Part shown: piece after piece, positions 1-9,359 of the stretch
Layout of the letters: every line of letters begins with the position of its first letter
Numbering within the stretch: the first letter of the stretch is position 1
Source: Alcaligenes sp. SDU_A2
Lineage (GTDB): Bacteria; Pseudomonadota; Gammaproteobacteria; Burkholderiales; Burkholderiaceae_B
Assembly (NCBI RefSeq): GCF_038237375.1
Contig: NZ_CP151273.1
Span: 2,604,001-2,668,000 of the forward strand
Direction of reading: 5' to 3'
DNA length: 64,000 nucleotides
The notes under the pieces: generated by a model
Seen by the model: only the letters and a program-made list of their open reading frames with translations
The model's database searches: none
What the model was told of the DNA's origin: nothing
Made by a program: the position numbers and the translations under genes

Positions 1-636
1 GGACACGGGTCTTTGGCGTATGGCTCCTGCGTAGCGCGCCAGGACCTCGTCGCTGACATCGCCGCAGCCGTCCTGGACCAGGCGATCGCGCAAAGAAACA
101 TGTTCCAACCCCGCCAGGGAGAGCAGCACATGCAGATACGCCTGGCGAGGTCGGCTTTCGTGCTGCAGGCCCAGCCTGTACTTTTTCCAACCCGAATAGA
201 ACAGCGCCACCAGCCGATCGGAAAACAAATCAAAAAAAGCCTTGGCACCGGGATGACGTTTCAGGCTTTCAGCGTTGATCACGCGTTCGGAGTAGTGATG
301 CGGCAAAGCACCCTGCGCACCCAGCAACCCCATAAAGGCCGGCACAATTTCCACAACGGCAATATCACCCTGGGCAATGGCCTGACTTAGCCGATCAGAC
401 GAAATGGGCTTGCCCTCGTGGTCATAGGCTTGGACAGATTCAATTTCGCTGGGCGAAAAGGCCAAGGTCGTCGAATTGCGAAAACGGCGCTGTACGGGCG
501 GTGCGCGCTCCTGCCCTCGGGTCAGGGCGACATGACAGTCCCAACGATCCAGCAGGCGCATGGCCTGGAAGAAGCGAAAGCGCTGTGGACTGCGCAGAAA
601 CGCTTCGATCAAACCAGAATCGAGTCGCCGTTGCAT
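1..636 (-). CDS. tssG: T6SS baseplate protein TssG, 3' end missing
   Basis: The first 212 codons are present and the frame is open to the window edge, so the C-terminus lies outside. The protein begins MQRRLDSGLIEAFL, followed by a short-side motif RFRFFQAMRLLDR typical of TssG/ImpH/VasB. TssG forms the cytoplasmic T6SS baseplate wedge with TssE, TssF and TssK. The ATG at 636 lies inside the end of tssF, a 28-nt overlap that suggests translational coupling. Family assignment rests on the motif and on its position after tssF; the truncation is only the window boundary. Confidence 0.9.
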   Translation of the reverse strand, partial: MQRRLDSGLIEAFLRSPQRFRFFQAMRLLDRWDCHVALTRGQERAPPVQRRFRNSTTLAFSPSEIESVQAYDHEGKPISSDRLSQAIAQGDIAVVEIVPAFMGLLGAQGALPHHYSERVINAESLKRHPGAKAFFDLFSDRLVALFYSGWKKYRLGLQHESRPRQAYLHVLLSLAGLEHVSLRDRLVQDGCGDVSDEVLARYAGAIRQRPVS

Positions 637-2438
637 GGTTCACACCTCATGATTTCTGTCCCATCTCGCCTGTCCAGCACCAGAAGCTGCACAAAACTGT
701 TGGCATGGACGTACAGCGCAAAAAAATGGTTCAAGACACGCACAAAGGCATGCAGGCTGCTGCCCACGAAATAATCCATGTCCAGGCTCAGGCGAATTTC
801 CACGCCTCGCACGAAAGAGGCGAACGGCTCGCCCGGCATCCATAAAGTGGCGGGCTGGTAGTCCAGCCCCACCAGACCGTCGATCTGGCGTTGCGAGGAC
901 GATGAACCGGCAAGGTCATATAATTTGAGGGTTTCCTTCAGAGACGGCAGCCCGCCCTGAACCAGTGATAGATGGTTCAGGGACAAATGCGAAATCAGTC
1001 GCCAGTGCGTCCCCCGTCCCATGGGAAAGCGCAAACTGCGGGTAGGCCGACGCAACAGGCGTATTTCCCGCGCCGGCGAACCGCCTTCCAGCGTCAGGTC
1101 GCCGCCCGCATGTCCCACAGAAATCAACGCCGGCAGATCGCGATTGGTGCAGCTTAAATCCAGGCTCAAGGTCTCGATCTGCGGCGTTGTCGGGCTGGAG
1201 GCCAGATCAACCAGCGTCAGCTCGGTTTCGTAACCTGGACTGATGCGGGCCGTCGTCGGATTGCGACGGGCCAGCCAATACCCCGCCGTGCTGTCCGGCG
1301 AATCCCCGTGATGCAGTGAATAGAACGGTTTAAATTCGGTCAGCGAATCGCCATGCGCCGACTGCTTGATCTGGCAGACCCGATCAATACTGTAGACCTC
1401 GTAGGCATAGGCGCGACGCGCATCGGCCACTACCGGATAAGCCACTTCAGTATGGGTCAGACGAATGGGCTCTGCCTTCTTGTGAAACAGATTGATGACG
1501 GGCACGCAGTCGGTGCGGACATGATGACGCGTCGTGGTCTCGAGCAAACGTCCCAGACTGGAGTCAGCGGCAATGCCTTGCAGCATGAAATGCAGCGTCA
1601 CCCCACCGCCACCTGACAGCCTGGATATCAAAGGGGTCAGGTCCAGTTCGATAAAATTGAATTTTTCGGGAAAGGCAAAATGCTCCGCCAGCAGGCGGTA
1701 AGCCGGGTGCGAGGCGGCAGGAAAGTCGATCAGGGATTCGTGCTCCTGGTAGCCGCATGCCTGAAGCGGGATCTGCTCAAGTGGTTGCCAATCCTGATCT
1801 TGACCTTCATCGACGAAGGCCTGCACGGTTTTCAAAAGCAGCGCATCCCGCAACGCCGCTACCAGCGACGCATCCCCATGCAGATACAAGCGCAGGCGGG
1901 GCTGAAACGCAGCGCCATCGCGTTTCAGGGCCGATTTCAGGTGCAACGACAAGCGACTGCTTGCTTGAGGATGCACTCGTGCCTTGCTGGGTGCCGCCGG
2001 CGCGGCGGTGTAATGCACCTGATCCAACCACACCGGCAAAAGCGGCAGATCGTAGACCGTGCGGAAACTGCAGGTCACGCCTTGAACAGCGTGGGACTTG
2101 AGCACCGCCCCCCGAGGCAGCAAACCGGGAGCGGACAGCGCATCGTGGTCAAGCACGAACTGTGCAATAGAGCAGGAGGGGAAAGGACGCAAATAATGCG
2201 GATACAGCACATCAAACAGTGCGTGGGTCAGCTCCGGATAATCGTCGTCCAGCCGCTTGCTGACGCGCGCCGTCAGAAGCGCAAAAGACTCGATCAGACG
2301 CTCGACATGCGGGTCCTCGCACACCTCCGCCGTCAACCCCAACCCCGATGCTATTTTGGGATAGCGTTTGGAGAACTCTCGTGATGTGCCACGCAGAAAA
2401 GCCAGTTCCTGCTCGTAATAAGGCAATAACTCTTGCAT
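609..2438 (-). CDS. tssF: T6SS baseplate protein TssF
   Basis: 609 residues, the usual length of TssF/ImpG/VasA. The N-terminus MQELLPYYEQELAFLRGTSREF and the motif DPHVERLIESFALLTARV (about residues 42-59) are family hallmarks. TssF is the large wedge subunit of the T6SS baseplate in the cytoplasm and pairs with TssG, whose gene overlaps its end. The gene follows tssE by 18 nt, so the two are very probably cotranscribed. Start at ATG 2438 is supported by a weak GGAA purine stretch just upstream. Confidence 0.95.
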   Translation of the reverse strand: MQELLPYYEQELAFLRGTSREFSKRYPKIASGLGLTAEVCEDPHVERLIESFALLTARVSKRLDDDYPELTHALFDVLYPHYLRPFPSCSIAQFVLDHDALSAPGLLPRGAVLKSHAVQGVTCSFRTVYDLPLLPVWLDQVHYTAAPAAPSKARVHPQASSRLSLHLKSALKRDGAAFQPRLRLYLHGDASLVAALRDALLLKTVQAFVDEGQDQDWQPLEQIPLQACGYQEHESLIDFPAASHPAYRLLAEHFAFPEKFNFIELDLTPLISRLSGGGGVTLHFMLQGIAADSSLGRLLETTTRHHVRTDCVPVINLFHKKAEPIRLTHTEVAYPVVADARRAYAYEVYSIDRVCQIKQSAHGDSLTEFKPFYSLHHGDSPDSTAGYWLARRNPTTARISPGYETELTLVDLASSPTTPQIETLSLDLSCTNRDLPALISVGHAGGDLTLEGGSPAREIRLLRRPTRSLRFPMGRGTHWRLISHLSLNHLSLVQGGLPSLKETLKLYDLAGSSSSQRQIDGLVGLDYQPATLWMPGEPFASFVRGVEIRLSLDMDYFVGSSLHAFVRVLNHFFALYVHANSFVQLLVLDRRDGTEIMRCEPCNGDSILV

Positions 2439-2456
2439 ATGGATTCCATCGGCCGC

Positions 2457-2951
2457 TTAGGACAGCTTATCGGCTCCCGCCGTACGCGCGCGGCCGCGGC
2501 TAACCTCGTACTGCAAGGTCGTGGGCTGCAGGGTCGCGTCAAACGTCACCGGCTCATGCACCGGCCCGACATCCAGGACCGCCGAAATGGCAAAGAAAAG
2601 CACTGCCGTGGCCCGGGCATCCACTTCCAGCGCCACTTTGACGTTACGCAGGCGCGGCTCATGCCGGGCAATGGCATTTTCCAGCGATGTGCAGATAAAG
2701 AGCCGGTCATAATGACTGGCCAGGCTGCGCCCGGAAAAATCGTCCATGCCGTAAGTCAAGACAGAACGGCGTATCTGCGGAAACGCAGCGAGACTATCTT
2801 TGGAAAACACCATGCGCGTATTCAAAAGCGATTCGATATCACGGGCCACGGCCTGTTTCAGCTCCTCGATATTGAAGCGACGCACCTGGTGCCCCGCTCC
2901 CTCATCGGCAAAGAACAGCTTGTCAAGCAGAGTGGGTTCAAAACCTTTCAT
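2457..2951 (-). CDS. tssE: T6SS baseplate protein TssE (gp25-like)
   Basis: 164 residues with the gp25/lysozyme-like fold signature. The region around LAAFPQIRRSVLTYGMDDFSG corresponds to the conserved family core of an initial hydrophobic pair followed by a YG-[LM] turn. TssE is the baseplate component equivalent to phage T4 gp25 and helps nucleate sheath polymerisation. It lies between hcp and tssF on the same strand, with 86 nt to hcp. The last roughly 25 residues (RGRARTAGADKLS) look like a disordered tail. Confidence 0.93.
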   Translation of the reverse strand: MKGFEPTLLDKLFFADEGAGHQVRRFNIEELKQAVARDIESLLNTRMVFSKDSLAAFPQIRRSVLTYGMDDFSGRSLASHYDRLFICTSLENAIARHEPRLRNVKVALEVDARATAVLFFAISAVLDVGPVHEPVTFDATLQPTTLQYEVSRGRARTAGADKLS

Positions 2952-3037
2952 GCTTCAGGGCATCCTGGCCATCCACAAACAAGAGAGCGCTATGTTCTTG
3001 CGCAAAAAACCGCTCTCTTGAGGTCATATCAACACGA

Positions 3038-3541
3038 TCAGACCGAATAGGTCTTGTCGTTCTTGGTCAGGCTCCAGGCCCCCTGAGACACGCCGCCCTG
3101 GTTGCCGCCGATCTTTTGCTGGGTGTATTTCCACTGCACAGCGGCATACTTCAAGTGAAAGCGCTCCGAAGGCAAACCTTCCACTTCCACGGCGGGAGTG
3201 ATGCGACTGATCAGCGCATTCTTGAGCTTGACTTCCAGGTATTTGACGCGCTTGCCTTCGCCGTCGGCACGCATGAAATCGATGGTCACCTCATCGAAGG
3301 TAGTGCCGCCGGATGCGTGCTGATACAGCAGCGGACTGACCACATCCAAATCTTTGACAAACACCATGTCGCCATGCTCGGTGCGCTCGGACGTATGGCC
3401 GCCGGCGGTGGAAGCGGTTGCTGAACGCGGCTGAATGATGTCATGCTTCCAGGAGCTGACCTCGATCCAATCGGCATGATCCTTGTCTTGCGACTCACCT
3501 TTGATGGCAGGCGAGCCGAACTTGATGTAGATGTCTTTCAT
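3038..3541 (-). CDS. hcp: T6SS tube protein Hcp (TssD)
   Basis: 167 residues beginning MKDIYIKFGSPAIKGES, the standard Hcp opening, with the conserved GESQDKDHADWIEVSSW and a C-terminal WSLTKNDKTYSV. Hcp hexamers stack into the inner tube expelled by the T6SS and also act as effector chaperones. A good Shine-Dalgarno (AGAGGAAG) precedes ATG 3541. The position between tssC and tssE is the common Burkholderiales arrangement, and the gene is probably the most highly expressed of the cluster. Confidence 0.96.
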   Translation of the reverse strand: MKDIYIKFGSPAIKGESQDKDHADWIEVSSWKHDIIQPRSATASTAGGHTSERTEHGDMVFVKDLDVVSPLLYQHASGGTTFDEVTIDFMRADGEGKRVKYLEVKLKNALISRITPAVEVEGLPSERFHLKYAAVQWKYTQQKIGGNQGGVSQGAWSLTKNDKTYSV

Positions 3542-3584
3542 AGCTTCCTCTTAAGCTGAACGGGAACGAACCAAGAAAAAGAGC

Positions 3585-5078
3585 TCAGAGTTTCTGTGCC
3601 TGGGCCGGCAGCTCCGCTACCAGACGCAGGGAAATCGAGAGCTCGTCGAGCTGGAAATGCGGACGCAAAAACGCGACGGCGCGAAATACGCCGGGTTTTC
3701 CCGGCACTTCCGAAACAGTGACCGACGCCTCGCGCAACGGAAACTGGGCTTTCTGCTCTTGACTTGCGTTGTCATCGAGCAAGACATATTGGGACAGCCA
3801 ACGATTCAGAAAACTTTCCACGGACTGGGCCGATGCGAAACTGCCGATCTTGTCGCGCATCATGGACTTCAGGTAATGCGCCACCCGAGAAACCGAGAAG
3901 ATGTACTGCAGTTGTGACGACAGCACCGCATTAGCATTGGCACTGTCGCTGTTGTACTTCTTGGGTTTTTGCACCGATTGCGCACCGAAAAAAGCGGCGT
4001 AATCAGAGTTCTTACAATGCACCAGCGGAATCAGGCCAAGATCGCTCAACTCTTTTTCGCGTCGGTCCGTGATCGCCAGTTCGGTTGGGCACTTCAGGGC
4101 CACTTCGCCGTCATCGGTGCGAAACGTATGCGTGGGCAGATCCTCGACCAACCCGCCGCCTTCGACACCGCGTATGGCCGCGCACCAGCCGAAGTCGGAA
4201 AAAGCGTCGGTCAGACGCGCTCCGAACGCCCAGGCGGCATTGCACCAGAGGTACTTGGAGTGATCGGTACCGTCGACATCCTCGACAAAGTTAAATCCCT
4301 CGACCGTACTGCCTTCCTTAGGGTCATAAGGCAGACGCCCCAGAAATCGCGGCAAGGTCAAACCCACATAGCGCGAGTCCTCGGATTCGCGGAAGCTGCG
4401 CCATTTGACGTACTCCACCGTGTCAAATACCTTGGCCAGGTCGCGTGGCTTGCCCAGGTCGGCAAAGGACTCCAGACCCAACAGCTCGGGCGAAGCGGCA
4501 GCAATGAAAGGTGCATGCGCAGCTGCGGCCACGTGCGACATCTGTTCGATGAAATACATATCTTCGGGCTGGCGAGTAATCTCGAAATTGCCCAGCAGCA
4601 CGCCGAAGGGATCGCCGCCAAAGGTGCCGAATTCCTCTTCGTAGACCTTCTTGAACATGGCGCTCTGGTCAAACTCGATCGCAGTCTGGAAGTCGCGCAC
4701 CAGTTCGCGCTTTTTGGCATTGAGCAGGCGGATCTTCAAGGTCGTGCTGGTCTCGCTCTGCTGCACCAGGTAATGCAGTCCGCGCCAGGTGCTCTCCAGT
4801 TGCTGAAAGGCCGGCGCATGCATGATCTGACTGAGCTGTTCGGAGATCAATTGATCCAGCTCAGCCACCCGCGCATCCAGCGTGGCCGACAGATTGTCCG
4901 ATACCAGCACCGTGCCCTTCATGACTTCTTTCACCAGTTCGCCGATGATGTCCTTGGCGCGCACATGCTCCTCGTGCGATTTGGCGACCCGGCTTTCTTC
5001 CACAATCTGATCCAACAAGCCAGCCCCCTGCTCGGCAACCGGTGCTGTCTCCTGGGCAAGCGCATACTCTTTATTCAT
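3585..5078 (-). CDS. tssC: T6SS contractile sheath large subunit TssC
   Basis: 497 residues with the classic TssC core: PAFQQLESTWRGLHYLV (about residues 80-97) and, further on, MSHVAAAAHAPFIAAASP. TssC and TssB form the contractile sheath that surrounds the Hcp tube. An ATG at 5084 is also possible, but ATG 5078 has an AGGAGG Shine-Dalgarno at ideal 6-nt spacing, so I start there. The start overlaps the end of tssB by 8 nt, consistent with coupled translation of the two sheath subunits. Confidence 0.96.
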   Translation of the reverse strand: MNKEYALAQETAPVAEQGAGLLDQIVEESRVAKSHEEHVRAKDIIGELVKEVMKGTVLVSDNLSATLDARVAELDQLISEQLSQIMHAPAFQQLESTWRGLHYLVQQSETSTTLKIRLLNAKKRELVRDFQTAIEFDQSAMFKKVYEEEFGTFGGDPFGVLLGNFEITRQPEDMYFIEQMSHVAAAAHAPFIAAASPELLGLESFADLGKPRDLAKVFDTVEYVKWRSFRESEDSRYVGLTLPRFLGRLPYDPKEGSTVEGFNFVEDVDGTDHSKYLWCNAAWAFGARLTDAFSDFGWCAAIRGVEGGGLVEDLPTHTFRTDDGEVALKCPTELAITDRREKELSDLGLIPLVHCKNSDYAAFFGAQSVQKPKKYNSDSANANAVLSSQLQYIFSVSRVAHYLKSMMRDKIGSFASAQSVESFLNRWLSQYVLLDDNASQEQKAQFPLREASVTVSEVPGKPGVFRAVAFLRPHFQLDELSISLRLVAELPAQAQKL

Positions 5079-5589
5079 GGTCATCCTCCTGGGCAGCGGT
5101 TTCTTGTTCCAGCTGACGCAGCTTCTCGGTATTGGCCAGCACCGCGCTCAAAGCGTCCTCCAGCCTATCGTTGCCCGCCATCTTGTTGCGCAGGTCCGCA
5201 AGCTTGCTGCGCAGTTCAACCAGCTCGCGCAAGGGTTGAACCTTTTGCACCACGGCCTCGGGGCGAAAGTCGTCGATAGACTCGAAGGTCAGGTCCACGC
5301 CGAAACGGCCCCCTTCCTCGGTCAGGCGGTTCTCGGTCTGAAAGGCCGTGCGAGGTTTCAAGCCGGCCATCACATCGTCAAAATTGTCCCGGTCTACGCT
5401 TACGAACTTGCGATCGCGCAAGCGCGGCAGATCAACCTCGGACTGATCGCTGAAATCGCCCACTACCCCCACGACAAAAGGCAGCTCCTTCTGTTCGATG
5501 GCATCGCCTTTTTCGACGTCATAAGTCAGTTGGACACGCGGCGGACGCACTTTTTGCAGTTTCTTCTGGATGCTTTCTCGTTTCGCCAT
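5071..5589 (-). CDS. tssB: T6SS contractile sheath small subunit TssB
   Basis: 172 residues from MAKRESIQKKLQKVRPPRV, a standard TssB N-terminus that binds the sheath partner. FVVGVVGDFSD and the later FGVDLTFESIDDF regions also match the family. Two adjacent ATG codons occur at 5592 and 5589. The second has GGGAG at better spacing, and the longer upstream extension (MQACTGRDLD...) looks like leader sequence. First gene of a minus-strand sextet tssB-C-hcp-E-F-G except for the lipoprotein gene upstream. Confidence 0.95.
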   Translation of the reverse strand: MAKRESIQKKLQKVRPPRVQLTYDVEKGDAIEQKELPFVVGVVGDFSDQSEVDLPRLRDRKFVSVDRDNFDDVMAGLKPRTAFQTENRLTEEGGRFGVDLTFESIDDFRPEAVVQKVQPLRELVELRSKLADLRNKMAGNDRLEDALSAVLANTEKLRQLEQETAAQEDDHE

Positions 5590-5650
5590 CATCGGCTCCC
5601 TGGTATCTAGATCTCGACCCGTGCAGGCTTGCAAGCCCGGCAGCAGGCCG

Positions 5651-6343
5651 TCAATTGGATAGGACGTTCAGCAATCCCGAAAACGGGTTGCGTTCTTCTG
5701 CACCGCCTTTAGGAGCCGTTGCAGGCGCAGCGACTGGCGCGGCAGGCGGCGCTGTCACCGGAGCCGACGCGGCTTCGGCTGAGCGCTCGACAGAGGTCTC
5801 TGTGCCGGTCGATACGGGGCGAGCATCGACGGGCTTAGCACGAGCGCGACGCGGTGACCGCTTGCGCTCTTTGGGAAACAAAGCGTCTTGCCCGAGTGAG
5901 TCGCGCAAGGCCTGCGCCAGGGCTTGGGCATCCACCCGGGCATTGCCAGCCAGCAGCGCGTTATCGCGTATATCGGCCAGGGACTGCAAAGCGATGCGCA
6001 ATCCGCCCACCACACGCACCGACTTGGCCGTGAAATCATCCGGTTCGCGCTGCAGAGTTTCGTCGGCCGCCACAATGGCGGCACCATATTGCGCGTGATC
6101 GAAACGCAATTTGGCAATGTGCGACCAGACTAATCCTGATGAGGGATTGCGCCGGGCCAATTCCGTTAATTTCTCGATCGCCAGATCCAGATCATCGTCC
6201 TGTGCGGTTTGCAATGCCTGCGCAATAGCCGTGGTCAATTCGTTCTGAGATAAAGGCTCCAGTTCCTTTTGATTAGGCGACGAAGCACAACCCGTCACAA
6301 GAGCAAAAACAAGGCCACACGCCAAAAAACGAGGAAACATCAT
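5651..6343 (-). CDS. T6SS-linked TPR-like lipoprotein
   Basis: 230 residues. A type II signal peptide ends in ALVTGC with the lipidated Cys at residue 19. Residues about 35-115 are helical and TPR-like (LDLAIEKLTELARRNPSSGL, then FDHAQYGAAIVAADETLQREP), followed by a basic stretch and a Pro/Ala-rich linker ending in RNPFSGLLNVLSN. It lies 61 nt upstream of tssB and diverges from tssJ, so it is probably a cluster accessory protein in the envelope. I cannot name it with certainty. Similar TPR lipoproteins accompany some Burkholderiales T6SS clusters, and their role is not clear to me. Confidence 0.75.
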   Translation of the reverse strand: MMFPRFLACGLVFALVTGCASSPNQKELEPLSQNELTTAIAQALQTAQDDDLDLAIEKLTELARRNPSSGLVWSHIAKLRFDHAQYGAAIVAADETLQREPDDFTAKSVRVVGGLRIALQSLADIRDNALLAGNARVDAQALAQALRDSLGQDALFPKERKRSPRRARAKPVDARPVSTGTETSVERSAEAASAPVTAPPAAPVAAPATAPKGGAEERNPFSGLLNVLSN

Positions 6344-6538
6344 CTTTTTCCGTCAAGAAAAATAAATAAAAATCGGAGCAAATATAGCATCAAAATCAAA
6401 CAAAGATACCAGAACAAGAAAACAGACCATCAAACAAGCGGCCTCACAAAGAAAGAAAATCAGAGAAACAGCGTAAAATAAAATCGAATTGCAATACGAT
6501 AAATAAATTCAAATCATGAATAAAAAAGCGGCTTATAT
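6344..6538. promoter_or_regulatory. AT-rich divergent T6SS control region
   Basis: 195 bp between divergent start codons of the lipoprotein gene (minus) and tssJ (plus). It is extremely A-rich on the plus strand, with many AAAA and AATAAA runs, unlike the GC-rich genes on either side. It must hold the promoters of both T6SS halves. The composition suggests a target for an H-NS/MvaT-type silencer, which is inference. No single -10/-35 pair stands out clearly enough to call. Confidence 0.6.
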
Positions 6539-7153
6539 ATGAAATCTAAATCAATTAGGATGCGGGCTCGATTTTGGGCACTTATGCTGGTCGCACTACC
6601 GCTGTTGGAAGGCTGCGTCACTATGGGAGGGGCCAGTGCCATTGGATCTTTGGCAGGTGCTGCGCTAGAGGCCGCCGGTTTGAAAAAACCGGAAAATGCA
6701 CCGCTGGAAATTGCAGTAGCTATCCATGCCGGTAAGAACCTGAATGCCGCCTATGGTCATGGCGCCGCCGTGGTTACAAAAATATACTATCTAAATAATT
6801 ACGAAACATGGTTGCGCATGGATATGAAGACCATGCTGTCAAAAGACGAAGAAAAAACAGCCTTGGGATCAGATCTGGAGCAAGTTCGGGAAATATCACT
6901 GATACCCGGACGTGTATACAATTCAAAAGAACAGCTACCCAACACAATTCGCTATATAGGAATAGCCACATTTTTTCATTCGGCTTATCCGCAACGCTGG
7001 AAATATGTATTTGATGCCAAAGAGGCCGAAAAAACAGGTATTGTTCTAGGGGCGCATGCTTGCGCCCTGTCTGTCACGCGCGGAAAAGCAATAGAGCGTC
7101 GGGATATGCCCAGGCATGATCCCGCCAGCTTGAGCATGGTGCGTTGCGAATAA
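6539..7153 (+). CDS. tssJ: T6SS outer-membrane lipoprotein TssJ
   Basis: 204 residues. The signal peptide ends in the lipobox LLEGC with the lipidated Cys at residue 26. A Gly/Ala-rich stretch follows, and then the TssJ/VasD/Lip domain from about residue 58 (PLEIAVAIHAGKNLNAAYGHG) with the strand-rich region leading to LIPGRVYNSK. TssJ anchors the TssL-TssM-TssJ membrane complex to the outer membrane by binding the periplasmic end of TssM. No obvious Shine-Dalgarno precedes the ATG at 6539; the ATG at 6560 would still leave a plausible, shorter signal peptide. Confidence 0.88.
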   Translation: MKSKSIRMRARFWALMLVALPLLEGCVTMGGASAIGSLAGAALEAAGLKKPENAPLEIAVAIHAGKNLNAAYGHGAAVVTKIYYLNNYETWLRMDMKTMLSKDEEKTALGSDLEQVREISLIPGRVYNSKEQLPNTIRYIGIATFFHSAYPQRWKYVFDAKEAEKTGIVLGAHACALSVTRGKAIERRDMPRHDPASLSMVRCE

Positions 7154-7211
7154 AAGTCCTGCATGACCGGATTGACACTCCACATGCCATTTCCACTGTT
7201 CGTCATCGGAA

Positions 7212-8558
7212 TTGAACACTGTGTATTACGCAAAACCTTTATGGGGCGAAGGCTTGTTTTTGCGCCCCCAGAACTTTCAGCAACAAGACGCCTACCACGA
7301 GCATCGACTCGGCTACGCCAGCCGCGCCATCCAGCCCTATTGCTGGGGGCTGCAGCACCTGAAGATAGACCTGGACGCGCTGGCTGTAGGCCAACTGCAC
7401 ATTTTGGAAATCGCCGCGATTTTCCCCGATGGCGAACAACTGAGCGCCCCTTCACGCGACGCCCCTCCTCCCGCGCTCAAGCTGTCTGAACTACCCAGCG
7501 CAGACAGACTGGTGATCTCGCTGGCCTTGCCGCTACAAAAATCCATGGGCGACAACCTCAGCCAATCCCAAGAGGACCGAGAGGCCCGTTTTGCGGCACG
7601 CACCGAGCCCACGGCCGACCTTTACACCAAGGCCGTCACCGCCGACATCACCTACCTTAAAAAAAACACCCGCCTGATCGGCAGCCACTCTCCCAGCGAC
7701 CACCTGAGCACCATCCCTATTCTGCGCCTGATGCGCAATGCCAATGCCGGCTACGAGATCGACACTTCGTATATGGCACCGGCTCTCTCCATCCAAGCCA
7801 ATCCAGCCTTGTATGAACAGCTCAAGCAAACGCTGGATGCCTTACAGGCCAAGATCAGCGCGCTGTACGGATTTCACCGCGAACCCAGCCAACATATCAT
7901 CGAATTTCGTTCCGGCGACGTGGCATCCTTTTGGCTTCTGCACACGGCCAATGCCGCCCATGCGGCCCTGACCCACTTGTACCGCCACCCTCTCTTACAC
8001 CCGGAGCGATTGTTTCAGGAGCTGCTGCGCCTGGCAGGCGCACTGATGACCTTCTCCAAGCAATACAGCCTGGCTGACCTGCCGGTCTACCAACACGAGC
8101 AGCCCGAGGCAGGCTTCGTCAAGCTGGACATCCTGCTGCGCGATTTGCTGGAAACCGTAATCTCCACCCGTTATTTTTCGATTGCACTCAACGAAACACG
8201 GCCATCCATCCACAGCGGACGCCTGGACTCGGGCAAGATCGATGCCAAGACCTCTCTTTTCCTGGGCGTGGGTTCGTCCCTGCCCGTAGCCCAACTTGAA
8301 GAACTTGTGCCGCTGCGCTTTAAGATCGGCTCTCCGGACGATGTCGAAAAACTGGTTTTGGCCGCCATGCCGGGTATCGTGCTTAATTACACACCGCAAG
8401 TACCGGCCGCCATTCCCGTCAAGCCCGGCACCGCCTATTTCGCCCTGCAATCGTCAGGCCCCTTGTACGACGCCATGCTACAAGGTCAAAGCATCGCCAT
8501 TTATGCCCCGGCCGGCATTCCCGACCTGAAGTTAGATCTGGTCGCGGTCACGCAATAG
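7212..8558 (+). CDS. tssK: T6SS baseplate protein TssK
   Basis: About 448 residues. The N-terminus KPLWGEGLFLRPQNFQQQD is the diagnostic TssK/ImpJ/VasE motif. TssK trimers connect the baseplate wedges to the TssL/TssM membrane complex. The start is uncertain: TTG at 7212 has GGA only 1 nt upstream, while GTG at 7221 keeps the family's usual short N-terminus (fMet-Tyr-Tyr-Ala-Lys) with GGA about 10 nt upstream. No ATG is suitably placed, so a weak, non-ATG start is likely. tssL follows 22 nt downstream. Confidence 0.93.
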   Translation: MNTVYYAKPLWGEGLFLRPQNFQQQDAYHEHRLGYASRAIQPYCWGLQHLKIDLDALAVGQLHILEIAAIFPDGEQLSAPSRDAPPPALKLSELPSADRLVISLALPLQKSMGDNLSQSQEDREARFAARTEPTADLYTKAVTADITYLKKNTRLIGSHSPSDHLSTIPILRLMRNANAGYEIDTSYMAPALSIQANPALYEQLKQTLDALQAKISALYGFHREPSQHIIEFRSGDVASFWLLHTANAAHAALTHLYRHPLLHPERLFQELLRLAGALMTFSKQYSLADLPVYQHEQPEAGFVKLDILLRDLLETVISTRYFSIALNETRPSIHSGRLDSGKIDAKTSLFLGVGSSLPVAQLEELVPLRFKIGSPDDVEKLVLAAMPGIVLNYTPQVPAAIPVKPGTAYFALQSSGPLYDAMLQGQSIAIYAPAGIPDLKLDLVAVTQ

Positions 8559-8580
8559 CCTGTATTCGGAGATACCCACC

Positions 8581-9339
8581 ATGACCACCGCCGTCTCCCC
8601 GCCTCCCGATCTTGTCACCGTGTCGGACGCTGTCGCCAAGCCCACGCTGGTCGATCTGTTCTACGAAGGCTTTCTGATGCTGTTCCTGCTCAAGAACGGT
8701 TCGGAGCCCATCAGCGCCGCCGATTACACCCGGCGGGTCCAGGACTATCTGGCCGATGTAGATCGCCAGGCACGAGCGATGAACATCGCCGGACAAGACT
8801 GCCATGCCGCCAAATACGCCTTCTGCGCCACCGTGGACGAGATCATTCTGCAGTCGGATTTCGCCGTCAAGCAGGAGTGGTACATCCGCCCCTTGCAACT
8901 GACGCTTTTTGGCGATCAGTTGGCGGGTGCCAATTTTTTTGAGCGGCTGGAAGAGTTGCGACTGGAAGGGGCCGCCCGCCTGCCGTCGCTGGAAGTCTTT
9001 CACATGTGCTTGCTGTTGGGTTTCCAAGGCAAGTACGTCTTTGAGGGACAAGAAAAACTAGGCTTTCTGACCAGCAAACTGGGGGACGAGATTGCCCGTA
9101 TGCGCAACAAGCGCAGCGGCTTCGCTCCCTTCTGGGCGATACCCGACAAGATCAGCCACACCTTGAAGCGCGACATGCCACTTTGGGCGATGGCCGCTCT
9201 GGTATCGCTATGTGCCGTAGCGGGCTTCCTGGGCATCCGCTATGCCTTGGCCCAGGACACGCACGACATGCTGGGGCAGTATCAGCACATCGTCAGCGTA
9301 GGGCCTCGCTCGGCCCACCTGACCATCACCCTGCCCTGA
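8581..9339 (+). CDS. tssL: T6SS inner-membrane protein TssL (DotU-type, short)
   Basis: 252 residues with the DotU/TssL cytoplasmic hook: CHAAKYAFCATVDEIIL, WYIRPLQLTLFGDQLAGANFFERL and the LLLGFQGKY motif. One transmembrane helix lies near residues 200-220 (MPLWAMAALVSLCAVAGFLGI). The short tail carries no OmpA peptidoglycan-binding extension, which some TssL proteins have; a separate OmpA-domain protein is encoded at 16079. TssL recruits TssK and the baseplate and binds TssM. A GGAG ribosome-binding site precedes ATG 8581. Confidence 0.95.
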   Translation: MTTAVSPPPDLVTVSDAVAKPTLVDLFYEGFLMLFLLKNGSEPISAADYTRRVQDYLADVDRQARAMNIAGQDCHAAKYAFCATVDEIILQSDFAVKQEWYIRPLQLTLFGDQLAGANFFERLEELRLEGAARLPSLEVFHMCLLLGFQGKYVFEGQEKLGFLTSKLGDEIARMRNKRSGFAPFWAIPDKISHTLKRDMPLWAMAALVSLCAVAGFLGIRYALAQDTHDMLGQYQHIVSVGPRSAHLTITLP

Positions 9340-9359
9340 AGCTCCGGTATCGGTCGCGC

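Noticed and set aside
6269-6481. 70-codon Lys/Asn/Arg-rich frame in the AT-rich T6SS gap
   Set aside because: Its composition simply mirrors the A-rich DNA; it overlaps the lipoprotein gene and has no start signal.
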